From: Mesorhizobium sp. | GTDB taxonomy: Bacteria; Pseudomonadota; Alphaproteobacteria; Rhizobiales; Rhizobiaceae | Assembly (NCBI GenBank): GCA_004020645.1 | Contig: SAQL01000003.1 | Span: forward strand, 186,001 to 250,000 | DNA: 64,000 nucleotides | Direction of reading: 5' to 3' | In this document: positions 52,317-62,604 of the stretch, piece after piece | Numbering within the stretch: position 1 is the stretch's first letter | Layout: the number at the start of each line of letters is the position of its first letter | Notes under the pieces: model-generated | Databases searched by the model: none | What the model saw: the letters and a program-made list of their open reading frames with translations, nothing else | Told to the model about the DNA's origin: nothing | Position numbers and translations under genes: made by a program

Positions 52317-53311
52317 TTGGTGCTGCCGCCCTGCAAACGAATTCGTGGATCAAGCAGCGCCAGCGCCAGGTCGGAAATCAGGACACCGATGACGGTCAGG
52401 AAGGCGAGGAACATGAGGAACGACCCTGCCAGATACATATCCTGGCTTTGCAGCGCCTTGATCAGCATCGGCCCGGTCGTTTCCAAAGACAGCACGATCG
52501 CAGTGATTTCGGCGCCGGAGATGATGGCCGGCAGAATAGAGCCGATGTCGGAAATGAAGAAATTGAGCGCCATGCGCAGCGGATATTTGACCAGCGCCTT
52601 GAACGGGTGAAGTCCTTTGGCGCGCGCGGTCACGACATATTGCTTGTGTAGCTCGTCGAGAAGATTGGCGCGCAGCCGCCGGATCATGCTTGCCGTGCCG
52701 CCGGTGCCAATGATCAAGACCGGAATCCAGAGATGGGCGAGGATCGACTTCGCCTTGGCCCAGCTCATCGGCTCGCCGAGATATTGCTGGTCCATGAGAT
52801 GGCCGATGGATGTGCCGAACCAGATGTTGGCGAAATACATCAGGATCAGCGCCAGCATGAAGTTCGGAATGGCAAGGCCGAGAAGGCCGAAGAAAGTCAG
52901 GCCATAGTCGCCCCAGCTGTATTGATGCGTGGCGGAGTACATGCCGATCGGAAAGGCGATGAGCCAGGTGAAGATGATCGTGACGAAGGAAACCAGCACG
53001 GTCAGCCACATTCGGTCCCCGACGACGTCGCGAACGGGCATCTCATATTCGAAGGAATAGCCGAAATCGCCGTGCAGCATCCCGCCGACCCAGTAGAAGT
53101 AGCGAATGACCGGTGGCTGGTCGAAACCATAGTCCCTGCGCATCATCTCGATGCGATCAGAATCCACCGCTTCGCCCTGAGCCCGAAGCTCGGCAACATA
53201 GCTGTCGAAATAGTCGCCTGGGGGAAGTTCGATGATCGTGAACACCAGCGCCGATATGACCAGCAGCGTTGGAACCATAACGGCGATGCGCCAGACAAAA
53301 TATCGAAACAC
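52313..53311 (-). CDS. ABC transporter permease, OppB/YejB type
   Basis: The 332-residue protein has the OppB-like N-terminal helix (MFRYFVWRIAVMVPTLLVISALVF), the usual periplasmic region with DRIEMMRRDYGFDQP, and the core with the coupling motif ELHKQYVVTARAKGLHPFKALVKYPLRMAL (split: about 225-255). It follows the binding-protein gene after two bases and overlaps the second permease, so the four ABC genes form one operon. Confidence 0.9.
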   Translation of the reverse strand: MFRYFVWRIAVMVPTLLVISALVFTIIELPPGDYFDSYVAELRAQGEAVDSDRIEMMRRDYGFDQPPVIRYFYWVGGMLHGDFGYSFEYEMPVRDVVGDRMWLTVLVSFVTIIFTWLIAFPIGMYSATHQYSWGDYGLTFFGLLGLAIPNFMLALILMYFANIWFGTSIGHLMDQQYLGEPMSWAKAKSILAHLWIPVLIIGTGGTASMIRRLRANLLDELHKQYVVTARAKGLHPFKALVKYPLRMALNFFISDIGSILPAIISGAEITAIVLSLETTGPMLIKALQSQDMYLAGSFLMFLAFLTVIGVLISDLALALLDPRIRLQGGSTK

Positions 53312-53313
53312 GC

Positions 53314-55212
53314 TCAGGACTCTCCAAGCCAGAATGTATCCGGCATGTAGACACCGAAATAGGCGGTCGGGTCGTAGCCGTAGAGCGCCTTGTCAGGCAG
53401 ATTGCGCAGCCGCGAGGACGCCAGAATCGGCTGATGCGTTCCGTTCACGGTGCCGATCGAAAACACCTGATCGGTGTAGATCGACAGCATTGAATCCCAG
53501 ATTTCGGCGCGCTCCGTGGCTTCGGTCGATGCCTTCCAGCGCTTGAGTAAGGCCATCAGCTCGACCACAGGCGGAAGATCGGGCGCCTCACCGACCTTGC
53601 CATGAGACAAGTAGTGAGCACCCCAGAGCGGCCATTGCAGCTGGTCGTCGATGGTGGGGGCCAGCTGGTACGGGTTCATGTCGGCGGTCGGCACGCCATT
53701 GTCGATGCCCGACCACATCGACATCATGATCTGGCCGCCAAGCGCGCGGCTGCGGAAGATATCGCGCTGCGAAGTCCGGATGAACAGGGCGATCCCGATC
53801 TTGCGCCAGTGATCGGTGATGAGTTCGAGCGCGTCGGTTTCCAGCGTGCTTTCGCCGGCCGTTTCCACTATGATCTGCGCAGGGCGTCCATCGGGAAGTA
53901 TCCGCAGACCGTCATCATCACCCGTCTGAAGCCCGACCTCGTCGAGCAGGGCATTGGCCTGGTCGGGATCATGGGCGACCCAGGCTTTCGCGAATTCCGG
54001 CCGGTAGAGCGGGCTCTCCGGCAGGACCGTATCGGCACTTTCCTGCGCCAATCCGTAGAACACGGCCAAATTGATCTCGCGCCTGTCCACAGCGAGCGAA
54101 AGGGCGCGGCGCACGCGCACGTCACGAAGAAGGCCACGCCACACCTGGTCGGCACAATTCAGATTGGGCAGCAGCGCCAGCCGCGAACCCTGTGTGCGTT
54201 TCCAGAGATGCATCTTCACCGGGTAGCGCTTCTCCGCATCCTTCAGGAAGGAGTAGTCGGTGAAGTCAATTCCCATGCTTTGCAGGTCGCTCTCGCCCGC
54301 ACCGGTCTTGGCGGAAATGATCGCCGGCGAGCTGACATTCATGACGATCCGGTCAACATAGGGCAGTTGCCGGCCATTCTCGTCTATTCGATGAAAGAAC
54401 GGGTTGCGCTCGAAGACGAACTGCTCAGCCGGCGGCTTGGTCCGGTTCCGCCAGGGATCGAGCGTCGGCAGTTCCGGGTTCTCCGGGCGATACTGCCGCG
54501 ACATGCGGATATGCAGGAGCGTCCATTTCCGGGCCCGGTTCTCCTTCATTAGGCCGGCGAGTCGGGATGGATCCTGGTATTTCTTGTGGAACTGCTTGAG
54601 ATATGCGGCCGGCAGAACAAGCGATAGCGGCGAAGCAGCAGCAAGCTTGGGCAGGAAGTCGGGATTGGGCGCATCCCAACTATAGCGGACCGTCGACGGA
54701 TCGACGATCTCGAAACGTGGCGGCCTGCCGTCCGCCAGCAGGGCCGGGGCAAGCCCGCCTTGCGAAAGCTCATCGTTCAGCCAGACATCTTCCCAGCAAT
54801 AGCGAAAATCCTCCGGCGTCAGCAGGCTACCGTCAGACCATTTATGCCCTTCCCGAATCTTGAAAGTGAAGATGCGATCTTCCGCTACGTCGAAACTTTC
54901 GAGAATGTCGGGTTGCAAGTTAAGCTTTTCGTCATAGCCGACCAGGCGAGCATACCCGTAGATCGTCATCATTCGGATATCTTTCTGGCTGCCGATGATC
55001 GTGCGCAGCGTGCCGCCATACTGGCCGGGCTGCCGGCCCATCGCAGCGAGGTTCAACGCGCGCGGGCTCTTGGGCAGGCGTTCGGCGAGTGCCGGCAGCG
55101 CCCTGGCCTTCAGCTGCGGCTGAAGAAATTCCGGCTCCAGATCGCCGGCGCGCGACGTGCCCGGCAGAAATGCCGAAGCCATAAGTCCAAGGACGGTGCG
55201 CCGGCTGATCAA
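53314..55212 (-). CDS. ABC transporter solute-binding protein (SBP family 5)
   Basis: About 632 residues from TTG 55212, whose codon overlaps the upstream ATPase stop as TTGA. I chose it because it restores a twin-arginine type signal, [17 protein letters not shown], followed by an AGDLE cleavage region; the ATG at 55182 would cut off the arginines. The mature protein has the family 5 pattern: ILESFDVAEDRIFTFKIREG, WSDGSLLTPEDFRYCWED, and DVRVRRALSLAVDRREI. Family members bind peptides, nickel or oligosaccharides. The ligand cannot be told; the long chain fits the YejA-like subgroup. Confidence 0.88.
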   Translation of the reverse strand: MISRRTVLGLMASAFLPGTSRAGDLEPEFLQPQLKARALPALAERLPKSPRALNLAAMGRQPGQYGGTLRTIIGSQKDIRMMTIYGYARLVGYDEKLNLQPDILESFDVAEDRIFTFKIREGHKWSDGSLLTPEDFRYCWEDVWLNDELSQGGLAPALLADGRPPRFEIVDPSTVRYSWDAPNPDFLPKLAAASPLSLVLPAAYLKQFHKKYQDPSRLAGLMKENRARKWTLLHIRMSRQYRPENPELPTLDPWRNRTKPPAEQFVFERNPFFHRIDENGRQLPYVDRIVMNVSSPAIISAKTGAGESDLQSMGIDFTDYSFLKDAEKRYPVKMHLWKRTQGSRLALLPNLNCADQVWRGLLRDVRVRRALSLAVDRREINLAVFYGLAQESADTVLPESPLYRPEFAKAWVAHDPDQANALLDEVGLQTGDDDGLRILPDGRPAQIIVETAGESTLETDALELITDHWRKIGIALFIRTSQRDIFRSRALGGQIMMSMWSGIDNGVPTADMNPYQLAPTIDDQLQWPLWGAHYLSHGKVGEAPDLPPVVELMALLKRWKASTEATERAEIWDSMLSIYTDQVFSIGTVNGTHQPILASSRLRNLPDKALYGYDPTAYFGVYMPDTFWLGES

Positions 55213-57104
55213 TGGCGTAACTCGCTGACATCGGCCGTACGCCGGGCCAGCACGAGGTGGCCGCCGCCAAGGTCGAGCGGCGACAGCATATCCTCGTCGC
55301 CCTCGTCGCGGAATTGCGATCCCCATGCGCTGGTGTCGGAAGCGCCGCTGAGCTTCAGCGTCTTGAAATCCATCGGCCTGTCGAGATCGGCGAAAGGTAC
55401 TGCGGCGACCAGTGAGCGCGTGTAGGGGTGGACCGGTTTCCTAAGCAGAATTTCACGCGGCGCAAGCTCGACGATACGCCCGCCGCACATCACCGCGATG
55501 CGGTCTGCCATGTAGTCCACCACCGCCAGGTTGTGGGATATGAACAGGTAGGTCAGGCCCAATTCCTTCTGCAGGTCCTTCAGAAGGTTCAGGATCTGCG
55601 CCTGGACAGAGACATCGAGCGCCGAAACCGGCTCGTCGCAGATCAGGAGTTCAGGCCCCAGCGCCAACGCGCGCGCGATGCCGATACGCTGGCGCTGCCC
55701 GCCGGAGAAACTGTGCGGATAACGCTTGATGAAGCGCGGATCGAGCCCGATTGCCTGCATCAGGCTCTTGACCGTGGCGAGTCGGGACGCGGCATTGCCA
55801 CGCTGATGGATTTCCAGCGGCTCGCTCAAGATATTCTCCACCGTCATGCGAGGTGAAAGCGACGAAACCGGATCCTGGAAGACCATCTGGATTTTCGCGC
55901 GCAGCATGCGCAGGGCGTCACCCTCGGCTTCCAAGACGTTGATCGGTCCATCGCGGCCGTTGAAGATCAAAGAGCCGCCGCTAGGGGTGACAGCCCGCAT
56001 GAGGATCTTGCTGACGGTGGTTTTGCCGGAGCCGCTTTCGCCGACCAGACCCAGGCACTCACCCCGCCTGATATCGAAGCTCACGCTGTCCACGGCGCGA
56101 ACAGAGGTTTGATGATCCCCGCCGAACCATCCGGACTTGCGGGTGGTGAAGGTCTTTTTCAGATCCCTGACGGACAGCAGGATGTCGTCCGGCCCCTTCG
56201 ATGCCGGCGCCGTCTGCTCGCCGAGCAGGATCCCGACATTCACCGGCACCTCGCGGAGCGCCTTTAGCCTTTCGCCAGGCTTCAGGTCGAAATGCGGAAC
56301 GGCTGCCATCAGGCCCTTCAGGTAAGGGTGACCTGGCCGGCGGAATATCGCCTCGACAGGTCCCGCTTCCATGATCTCGCCTTGGTAGATGACCACCACC
56401 TCGTCGGCGACATTGGCGACCACGCCGAGATCGTGCGTGATCAGCAGCATCGCCATGTTCAGCTTGGTCTGAAGCTCGCGCAGCAATTGCAGGATTTGCG
56501 CCTGGATGGTGACGTCCAACGCCGTCGTCGGCTCGTCGGCGATCAACAAGGCGGGCCGGCAGATAAGCGCCATGGCGATCATGGCGCGTTGACGCAATCC
56601 TCCCGAAAGTTCAAAGGGATACATGTCGTAGGCGCGCCTGGGATCGGGAAAGCCGACAAGGCCGAGCATTTCCTCGGTCCGCGCCTTGCGCTCTGCCCGA
56701 GCCATGGGCTTATGAATCTGCAGGGATTCGCTGACCTGGTTGCCGATCGTGTGCAGCGGCGACAGCGATGTCATCGGCTCCTGAAAGATCTTGCCGATGC
56801 GGCTGCCTCTCAACGCCCGGATATCGGGTCCGTCACGCGGCATCTGCAGGATATCCTGCGTCGTGCCGGGCTTTTCAGGATCGGAAAACAGAATACGGCC
56901 GCGAACATGGGCTGTCTTCGGCAAAATGCCCATCACTGCCTGGCTTATAACCGATTTTCCGGAACCGGACTCGCCCACAAGAGCGGTAACCTTGCCGGGC
57001 AGGACGCGAAGATTTGCACGCCTGACGGCATGCAACGGTCCCCCGATAATGGCAAAAGAGATGCCAACATCCTCGATCCGCAGCAGATCAACACCCGAAT
57101 TCAT
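55209..57104 (-). CDS. ABC transporter ATPase with two fused nucleotide-binding domains (YejF/OppDF type)
   Basis: About 631 residues from ATG 57104 ([13 protein letters not shown]). The first domain has Walker [12 protein letters not shown] (about 45), signature [12 protein letters not shown] and Walker [13 protein letters not shown]; the second has [12 protein letters not shown] (about 365), signature [12 protein letters not shown] and [12 protein letters not shown]. Both sites are complete. It energises the two permeases. The upstream frame to 57398 is non-coding in character. It is the first gene of the transporter operon. Confidence 0.92.
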   Translation of the reverse strand: MNSGVDLLRIEDVGISFAIIGGPLHAVRRANLRVLPGKVTALVGESGSGKSVISQAVMGILPKTAHVRGRILFSDPEKPGTTQDILQMPRDGPDIRALRGSRIGKIFQEPMTSLSPLHTIGNQVSESLQIHKPMARAERKARTEEMLGLVGFPDPRRAYDMYPFELSGGLRQRAMIAMALICRPALLIADEPTTALDVTIQAQILQLLRELQTKLNMAMLLITHDLGVVANVADEVVVIYQGEIMEAGPVEAIFRRPGHPYLKGLMAAVPHFDLKPGERLKALREVPVNVGILLGEQTAPASKGPDDILLSVRDLKKTFTTRKSGWFGGDHQTSVRAVDSVSFDIRRGECLGLVGESGSGKTTVSKILMRAVTPSGGSLIFNGRDGPINVLEAEGDALRMLRAKIQMVFQDPVSSLSPRMTVENILSEPLEIHQRGNAASRLATVKSLMQAIGLDPRFIKRYPHSFSGGQRQRIGIARALALGPELLICDEPVSALDVSVQAQILNLLKDLQKELGLTYLFISHNLAVVDYMADRIAVMCGGRIVELAPREILLRKPVHPYTRSLVAAVPFADLDRPMDFKTLKLSGASDTSAWGSQFRDEGDEDMLSPLDLGGGHLVLARRTADVSELRH

Positions 57105-57267
57105 TCTCACACCAGCCCCACTCTGGCAGCCTGCCGGGCGGCAGACCCAGAAAGCGAGACTAACGCATTGGCAGCCCAGAGCAACTTGGATTCGAATCGG
57201 TCGCCAGTTCCTGGCGGAACCGGCGACCGGACTGCACACCAAAGGCGTTCGGATCAGATCGTGGCGG

Positions 57268-58608
57268 TTACTGGAGCTTCCTCGGGTCGCCCGCCGACAG
57301 CCGCGCTGCATCGCGATGAAGCAGCATAACCTGCTCGGCGTCGGATATTCGGTCGTAAATCGGCTCCAACGCACCGTCTTCATCGAGTGCGAGAGCACCC
57401 GACAGATCGGGTGAAAGCACCGTCAGCTTCTGCTTGATGCCCGCCAGTTCCTCGTTGCCGAGCGTCAGCCAGCTGTTGGCGCCGCAATAGCTGGCGAAAT
57501 CTTTGCTGGCGAGAACGCTGTGCGGAAATTTCTTGGTCAGGGTCTGGAGGCGCTGGACCTCGTTTACAGCCGAGCCGAAGACAGAGAATGTGAGCCGGTC
57601 GGTAAGTCCGACATTGCCGAACATCACATTGCCGACATGCAGGCCGATGCCAAATTTTATGTCGCCCAATCCCTGCTCCTTTCTGCGCAGATTGAGATCC
57701 ATCATGCGCGCGGTGGCCTTGTGCGTTGCCGCAAGAGCAGCCTGGCAGGCGGTCTCGGACTGCGCACGGTGCCTTTCGCAAGGATAGACGGCAATGAAGC
57801 CATCCCCTATGAAACTCATGATCTGCCCGCCTCTGCGATTGAAAGGTGCAGCAATGGCATCGAAAAACTGGTTCAGCGTATCGATGTAGATTTCGCGGCC
57901 GGAAGTTTCGGCAAGCCTTGTCGACCCGCGCATATCGGCCATGACCAGTGCGGCCCGGATTGTGTCGCCCTCGCCGCGCTTGATCTGGCCGTCCAGCACG
58001 CGCCTGCCGGCGTCGCCGCCGAGATAAGTGATCATCATGTTATCGGCGAGCTTGGTGAGCACCGCCATCTTGGTTGCAATAGCGAGATGGTTCTGGATGC
58101 GCAGCAGCGCCGAAATCATGCTGTCGCTGAAGCCTGAAGCACTGTCGGTGGACCAGGACCCGATCATGCCCTGACTGGTATTGCCGCTGAAGGGATGGAC
58201 GAAAGCCATGTAATCGGTCACGCCCATAAGCCTGAGATCATCGAAAATAGGAAATTCCGACGGCACCGACGGGTCGAGCCGGCGCCGCAGATGGTCGAGC
58301 TTGTTGCTGAGCAGATGGTAGTATGGGCTGGTCAGGAATCTGTCAGAATGAACGCCGTCCTCTTTGCGGAAGCCTTCCACTTCCATGCCCTGGCCGCGAA
58401 GCCAGGTGAAGCCAAGCGCGTCATAAAGCGGATGAAGCATCGAAAAGCTCAAATGCACCCGCTTCAGCGGCAGGCCGGCAGCAGCCAGCCGTTCACAAAA
58501 GCCCTTTACCAATGTTTCCAGGTCGTTGCCCGCCAACGCCGATTGGGTCAGCCAATCGGCAACCTTATCCATGAGAATGGTGGAAATTTCTGCTTGCGCT
58601 GTGCTCAT
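57268..58608 (-). CDS. Class III cyclase with N-terminal sensor domain
   Basis: The 446-residue protein has a long N-terminal region (about 1-205) similar to that of other rhizobial cyclases (LPLKRVHLSFSMLHPLYDALGFTW). The cyclase domain (about 220-400) carries LVMADMRGSTRLAE, MSFIGDGFIAVYP and VFGSAVNEVQRLQ, with the Asn and Arg of the catalytic site present. The gene is 163 bases upstream of the ABC transporter operon on the same strand, so co-expression is possible. Confidence 0.88.
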   Translation of the reverse strand: MSTAQAEISTILMDKVADWLTQSALAGNDLETLVKGFCERLAAAGLPLKRVHLSFSMLHPLYDALGFTWLRGQGMEVEGFRKEDGVHSDRFLTSPYYHLLSNKLDHLRRRLDPSVPSEFPIFDDLRLMGVTDYMAFVHPFSGNTSQGMIGSWSTDSASGFSDSMISALLRIQNHLAIATKMAVLTKLADNMMITYLGGDAGRRVLDGQIKRGEGDTIRAALVMADMRGSTRLAETSGREIYIDTLNQFFDAIAAPFNRRGGQIMSFIGDGFIAVYPCERHRAQSETACQAALAATHKATARMMDLNLRRKEQGLGDIKFGIGLHVGNVMFGNVGLTDRLTFSVFGSAVNEVQRLQTLTKKFPHSVLASKDFASYCGANSWLTLGNEELAGIKQKLTVLSPDLSGALALDEDGALEPIYDRISDAEQVMLLHRDAARLSAGDPRKLQ

Positions 58609-58806
58609 GCTATCTCGAGACCCGTCAAAGACGAGCCATTCTCCTTTGATCCGCCACGAGACGGTCCGCTAACGACCCAAGAGATAAGTCCCTCGAAGTC
58701 AATAAAGCCGGCTTCGGCGGTAAAAGCCGGCGAAGGGGCATTATGTGGCGAGGCTGCCGGCGGAGTGCAATCATGATCCTGCCATCGGGCAAAGAATTCG
58801 CCGCCA

Positions 58807-60150
58807 TTAGGCTTTCACCACCGTCTCCCGGGCTAGCCCGATGCGGCCAAAAACATTGCGTGTGTCGACGATCAGAAGAGCGTGATCAGCGATCGCCTGA
58901 TAGTCGATCGCGTCGTGGTCGGTTGCAACGACGACAGCATCGAAATCCTTCAAGACCGCCTCGGTCAATTCGACCGAGCGACGCCCTTTGATCGCCATAT
59001 GCTCCCGTGTCATCGGGATCTCGGTAACATGCGGATCGTGGAATTCCGCCTTGCCGCCCCATTCCTCGATGAGTTCAATGAGCCGCAATGAAGGGCTTTC
59101 GCGGATGTCGGGCACATTCTTCTTATAGGCGAGCCCGATGATGAGAATGCGCGAGCGGCTGAGTGCCTTGCCGCAGCGCCGGTCCAGCGCCTTCGCCAGT
59201 TCATCGACCACACGACGCGGCATGGCCGTGTTGATCTCTGCCGCCAATTCGATGAAGCGGGTCGGCAGTTCGTATTCGCGCGCCTTCCACGTCAGGTAGA
59301 AGGGATCGATCGGAACGCAGTGGCCGCCAAGCCCGGGGCCAGGATAGAAAGGCATGTAGCCGAAGGGCTTGCTCTTTGCCGCCTCGATCACCTCCCAGAT
59401 ATCGATGCCCATCGCACCGAGCACGACCTTCAACTCGTTGACCAGAGCTATGTTGACCGAGCGGAAGATGTTTTCCGTCAGCTTGACCGCCTCGGCGGTC
59501 GCCGTGGTGGAAACCGGAACGACGGTCTTGACCACGCCCTGGTAGAAAGCCTGCACGAGCGTCGCCGCTTCAATGCCGTCGCCTGCCACGACCTTGGGGA
59601 TCGTTGCGACTTCAAAGCTGCGGTTGCCGGGATCCTCGCGTTCGGGCGAAAAGCCGAGGAAGAAGTCTATCTTCGACTGCAAGCCGGTTTCTTCCAGTAT
59701 GGGCTTGATCACGTCGTCGGTGGTGCCGGGATAGGTGGTCGATTCCAGCACGATCATCTGGCCGCGACGCAGATGTTTCGCGACGGTGCCTGCCGTGTTC
59801 CTGACAAAGGAGAGGTCCGGCTCACGGTTTTTCGTCAGCGGTGTCGGAACGCAGATGATGATGACATCGCAGACGGCCAGTTCGGCAAAATCCGCAGTGC
59901 CGCGGAACCGTCCGCTCGCCACCTGGCCGGCAAGGGCTGTGGACGTCACCGCCTCAATGTAGGATTGGCCGTTGTTCAGGCTCTCGACCTTCTGGGCTTC
60001 GATGTCGAAGCCTGAAACCGGGAAGCCGGCGCGTGCGATCGCAACCGCCAGCGGCAACCCGACATAGCCCAGCCCGATCACGCCGACTTGCGCGGCGCGC
60101 GTCGAAATCCGGTTCAGAAGACGGTCATATGTCGATCGTGAGGCGTCCAA
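58807..60150 (-). CDS. Nucleotide-sugar dehydrogenase (UDP-GlcNAc/ManNAc type)
   Basis: The 447-residue protein has the NAD-binding motif VGVIGLGYVGLPLAVA (about 22-37), the VPTPLT segment, the central KLTENIFRSVNIALVNEL helix and the catalytic cysteine in GPGLGGHCVPIDPFYLTW. The C-terminal domain includes LAYKKNVPDIRESPS. This is the pattern of WbpA/WecC-type four-electron dehydrogenases that make uronic acids for surface polysaccharides. The exact sugar cannot be told. It lies between a cyclase gene and the DUF3095 gene. Confidence 0.9.
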   Translation of the reverse strand: MDASRSTYDRLLNRISTRAAQVGVIGLGYVGLPLAVAIARAGFPVSGFDIEAQKVESLNNGQSYIEAVTSTALAGQVASGRFRGTADFAELAVCDVIIICVPTPLTKNREPDLSFVRNTAGTVAKHLRRGQMIVLESTTYPGTTDDVIKPILEETGLQSKIDFFLGFSPEREDPGNRSFEVATIPKVVAGDGIEAATLVQAFYQGVVKTVVPVSTTATAEAVKLTENIFRSVNIALVNELKVVLGAMGIDIWEVIEAAKSKPFGYMPFYPGPGLGGHCVPIDPFYLTWKAREYELPTRFIELAAEINTAMPRRVVDELAKALDRRCGKALSRSRILIIGLAYKKNVPDIRESPSLRLIELIEEWGGKAEFHDPHVTEIPMTREHMAIKGRRSVELTEAVLKDFDAVVVATDHDAIDYQAIADHALLIVDTRNVFGRIGLARETVVKA

Positions 60151-60262
60151 AAAATCTGCTTTCCGTCAATTCGGACAGGCCATCCGCTCCTATGGCGAGG
60201 CTCACCTGGTTCCCCAAGAACCCTGAGGCATATTGCGGAAAATCGATTTCCGCAAGCCGCCG

Positions 60263-61429
60263 TCAGGCCGGCACCTTCGCCTTCAGGCTTGCGGCGGCCA
60301 TCGCATAGCCGCCGGCAGCGCCATCGATGAAATGAACGTGATCGCGCTGCAGCGGCGAGGCGACGAGGCATGTCATCAAGGCCGATTTCTGGCGGTGCAG
60401 GCCATAGTTGCAGATGCCCGCCTCTTCCGCCTGTTTCAGCCGGTTCTCGATCCGTTGCAACACATCCGCGTCAACGTCGATAGTCATCTTCAAACCGTCG
60501 TCGAACTTCCGGAAATCCGAATTGCTGGCTACGTCGCGTTTGTAGATCTTCGGATCGAAGCTGCCGATCGTCCAGCCATATCTATCGGTGACAACCGTAA
60601 GCGTCAGCTGGAACAATATCCACAGCTTCGACAGCCACCGCCATCCTGCCGGTGCCATGGCCCGCGCCTCGATATCGATGCCGGCGGGCGAAAAACTGTA
60701 GGCCGGACCGTTCACCGGCAACGGGTGGCCATCGCGTTCCTGCCCCCCGGCAAGGGCGATGATGTCGGAGGCCAGAAACTGAAAACCGCGCAAGTCGCGC
60801 GACGCCCCCGGTATGGCTATGATCGAGACGATTTCGCCATGCCGGGCGTCGATCGGGTTCCAGCGGCAGGAGAGGCCGGTCAGATCCGGCCGTGTGCCGG
60901 CTGGCGCAGGATCGATGCGGTAGCGCCCCGCTTTCATCTCGGCTTCCGCCCAACTGCCGCCACCGCCGGCGAACATGGCATAGAAGACCGCTTCGGAGGC
61001 CCGGAACCTCGCCACGCGAACGTCGAGGCCTTGCGCTCTTATATCCTTGATCGGCACGATTGCGGCACGCAAGGTCAGGTCCAGTTCGTCCGCCACCCAT
61101 CTCTGGACAGCCGCCAGCGCGCTGCGGGTGATCTCCAGCGCCGAGCCGGGAAACGCCACGAGCGCGCCGTCGCCGCCGAAGACAAAGGGAAGATCTTGCC
61201 GACCCAGCGCATTGAGGAGCGCCGAGATGACGCTGGCGCCGGCCATATTGACGGTTTTATAGCGCCCAGCCGCGATCGCCTTGGTCGAGCCGACGATGTC
61301 GGCGGTGGCCAGCGCCCAGCCATCCGGGAGAGGCCGATAGTTATCGATATCGGCAACGCTTTCGAATTTTGCGAAAACCGGCAAAGAAGCGACAAACGGG
61401 TCGGACGCGGCCGCTGTTTCCATAAGCAT
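60263..61429 (-). CDS. DUF3095 protein (cyclase-like fold)
   Basis: About 388 residues. The N-terminal half carries ATADIVGSTKAIAAGRY and FVFGGDGALVAF, which mimic the two metal-binding loops of class III cyclases. It then has RASEAVFYAMFAGGGGSWAEAEMK and LTGLSCRWNPI, typical of DUF3095. Whether it is an active cyclase is unknown, as the usual Asn/Arg catalytic segment was not recognised. The start may be ATG 61441, 61429 or 61423; none has a clear ribosome site. Confidence 0.82.
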   Translation of the reverse strand: MLMETAAASDPFVASLPVFAKFESVADIDNYRPLPDGWALATADIVGSTKAIAAGRYKTVNMAGASVISALLNALGRQDLPFVFGGDGALVAFPGSALEITRSALAAVQRWVADELDLTLRAAIVPIKDIRAQGLDVRVARFRASEAVFYAMFAGGGGSWAEAEMKAGRYRIDPAPAGTRPDLTGLSCRWNPIDARHGEIVSIIAIPGASRDLRGFQFLASDIIALAGGQERDGHPLPVNGPAYSFSPAGIDIEARAMAPAGWRWLSKLWILFQLTLTVVTDRYGWTIGSFDPKIYKRDVASNSDFRKFDDGLKMTIDVDADVLQRIENRLKQAEEAGICNYGLHRQKSALMTCLVASPLQRDHVHFIDGAAGGYAMAAASLKAKVPA

Positions 61430-61515
61430 CAGATAGCACATTCCACTGCTTGAAGGTGAAGTCGATCATGCTTCGAAATTGACTCGCACAGGCTTTCCGA
61501 TGATAGGGTCCGGCG

Positions 61516-62604
61516 ATGCGAATTGCCTTCTACGCGCCGCTGAAGTCGCCCAATCATCCCGTTGCCTCCGGCGACCGCCAGATGGCACGGGTGCTGGTCA
61601 AGGCGCTGGAGCATGGAGGGCATAGCGTCGAACTAGCATCCGAATTGCGATTCTATCTACGCGAACCGGAGTCGAAAAGTTTCGATGCGCTCAAGATCGA
61701 GGCCCGAGAGGAAGCCGCGCGGCTGGCAAAGCTTTGGGATCGTGACGGCAAGCCCGATCTCTGGTTCTCCTATCATCCCTATTACAAGGCGCCCGACCTG
61801 ATCGGACCCGAGCTGGCGTCGGCCTTTGCTATCCCCTATGTGACAGCGGAAGCCTCCTATTCGAGGCGGCGCAACGCCGGTTTGTGGGCCGATACGCAAG
61901 CGTTGGTGGCGCGAGCCGTCGAACAGGCAGCGCTGAACATCTGCTTCACGCAAAGGGATCGTCAGGGACTGACGAACGCGATTCCCGACGCCGCTCTCGG
62001 TATGCTTTCGCCCTTCATCGACACATCGGTATTCCGGGAAATGCCGGCACGGGGTTGCCCGACGCGCCTCGTTACCGTCGCCATGATGCGCCCGGGCGAC
62101 AAGGTCGAAAGCTATCGCATGCTGGCGCAGGCGCTCGGTCCGATCGGCCACCTGACCTGGACCATGTCGGTCGTCGGGGATGGGCCTGCACGTGACGAGG
62201 TCAAAGCGCAATTCGCCGGCTTGCCCGCCGACCGTATCGAATGGCTTGGCGCGATTGAGCCAGCCGCCGTGCCGGATGTTCTCTACAGTGGGGGAATTTA
62301 CGTCTGGCCGGGTTACGGCGAGGCCTATGGCGTTGCCTATCTTGAAGCACAGGCCGCCGGCCTTCCGGTGGTGGCACAGGACATCGCCGGCGTGCCGGAG
62401 GTCGTGCGGGATGGCCAGACCGGGTTTCTCACCCCGCCGGGCGATGTGGCGGCGTACGCTTCTGCCATTGAAAGGCTTCTCGCCCGTAACGACGAAAGAA
62501 CCATCATGGCCACGGAAGCCAGACGTTTCATCCTCGAAGAACGTTCCCTCGGTGCTGCAGAGGCGCGTCTGGCCGAACTTCTTGCGAAGATCCCGGTTTC
62601 ATGA
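61516..62604 (+). CDS. Glycosyltransferase family 4
   Basis: The 362-residue protein has the GT-B layout: MRIAFYAPLKSPNHPVASGDRQ at the N-terminus, the acceptor half with YVTAEASYSRRR, and a donor half with VGDGPARDEV, EWLGAI, and the conserved acidic motif YGEAYGVAYLEAQAAGLPVVA (about 275-297). It is retaining and would transfer a sugar from a nucleotide donor at the cytoplasmic membrane. The stop overlaps the next start as ATGA, so it is coupled with the deacetylase-like gene. Confidence 0.9.
   Translation: MRIAFYAPLKSPNHPVASGDRQMARVLVKALEHGGHSVELASELRFYLREPESKSFDALKIEAREEAARLAKLWDRDGKPDLWFSYHPYYKAPDLIGPELASAFAIPYVTAEASYSRRRNAGLWADTQALVARAVEQAALNICFTQRDRQGLTNAIPDAALGMLSPFIDTSVFREMPARGCPTRLVTVAMMRPGDKVESYRMLAQALGPIGHLTWTMSVVGDGPARDEVKAQFAGLPADRIEWLGAIEPAAVPDVLYSGGIYVWPGYGEAYGVAYLEAQAAGLPVVAQDIAGVPEVVRDGQTGFLTPPGDVAAYASAIERLLARNDERTIMATEARRFILEERSLGAAEARLAELLAKIPVS

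Noticed and set aside
60233..61453. Long plus-strand frame opposite the DUF3095 gene
   Set aside because: It is an antisense shadow in a GC-rich gene; the minus strand has clear DUF3095 motifs.
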